Source: M3007 sp032115775 (GTDB lineage Bacteria > Bacteroidota > Bacteroidia > Chitinophagales > Saprospiraceae). From it: 64,000 nt of DNA. Of the stretch, positions 63,873 through 64,000 are shown in pieces. Numbering within the stretch: position 1 is the stretch's first letter; every line of letters begins with the position of its first letter. The DNA lies in NCBI GenBank assembly GCA_032115775.1, contig JAUMBL010000003.1, forward strand, positions 7,218-71,217, read 5' to 3'. Position numbers and translations under genes: made by a program. The notes beneath the pieces were generated by a model. It did no database searches, was not told the origin of the DNA, and worked only from the letters and a program-made list of their open reading frames with translations.

Positions 63873-64000
63873 TTTTTTTGGCGCGGACGAAACCGACTGA
63901 GATTTCTTCTTTTCTGCGGGTAAATGTAGGCATTTTTCATTTACAGCGAACAATTCTTCTTTTAACTACCTCGCGCAGATTAGATTTCGGATTGGCGCGC
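63873..64000. other. Edge region upstream of the receptor gene
   Basis: No open frame. It holds the putative receptor promoter (63921-63928, minus strand) and otherwise ordinary A/T-rich sequence to the window end. Confidence 0.5.

Overview
The window looks like chromosomal DNA from a member of the Bacteroidota, most likely the Saprospiria/Lewinella side of the phylum. This is inferred from content: an alternative bacteroidete GlmU-type protein, a long PurM, a NuoG made only of its iron-sulfur part, type B ribosomal protein L31, a bacteroidete lycopene cyclase, BshC, and repeated matches to the phylum's TAnnTTTG promoter box instead of sigma-70 boxes. No rRNA, tRNA, prophage, complete insertion sequence or CRISPR array was seen. 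Most of the window is housekeeping DNA, so the novelty sits in intergenic structures and a few unusual proteins.

Layout. 1-9.8 kb: a P-loop kinase-like gene, two unknown membrane proteins, lycopene cyclase with coaE, rpmE (L31), the GlmU-like gene, purM, a TPR lipoprotein and a GluQ-like synthetase that has lost zinc ligands. 10-11.5 kb: POT peptide transporter. 11.5-12 kb: a non-coding stretch with two copies of a double-hairpin element. 12-25.4 kb: a complete respiratory complex I operon on the minus strand (nuoA-N, separate nuoC and nuoD) with a DUF2750 gene between nuoE and nuoF. 25.6-31.5 kb: CBM9-like lipoprotein, folD, a membrane-anchored Ppx/GppA-like protein, a third double-hairpin element, a coiled-coil membrane protein, a PolB-type 3'-5' exonuclease and rpe. 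31.5-39.4 kb: LptF/G permease, PAP2 phosphatase, miaA, bshC, ettA, a membrane protein and a GNAT acetyltransferase.

39.4-42.3 kb is a compact regulatory cluster. A response regulator fused to a Crp/Fnr-type DNA-binding protein lies divergent from a CBS-pair gene and a thioredoxin-like/tandem-Usp fusion, and a near-perfect FNR-type palindrome sits between the two promoters. 42.4-49.7 kb: DUF5522, Cry-DASH photolyase, a MITE-like element with 8-bp flanking repeats, kdsB, a LysM-RlpA-like protein, a lipoprotein, ribH, an MBL-fold hydrolase, a small lipoprotein and an OmpA-family lipoprotein. 49.7-54.4 kb: a tripartite export operon (ABC, HlyD, TolC) whose ATPase has degenerate catalytic motifs. 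54.6-64 kb: LuxC-type acyl-CoA reductase, miaE, the three-gene proton-translocating transhydrogenase (pntAA-pntAB-pntB), a TPR membrane protein, a second hairpin-type element, two small lipoproteins and a TonB-dependent receptor.

Together the genes describe an aerobic, carotenoid-making heterotroph with complex I and transhydrogenase energetics. The pieces most worth testing are the double-hairpin elements, the REC-Crp/CBS/Trx-Usp cluster with its palindrome, the degenerate export ATPase, and the miniature elements.
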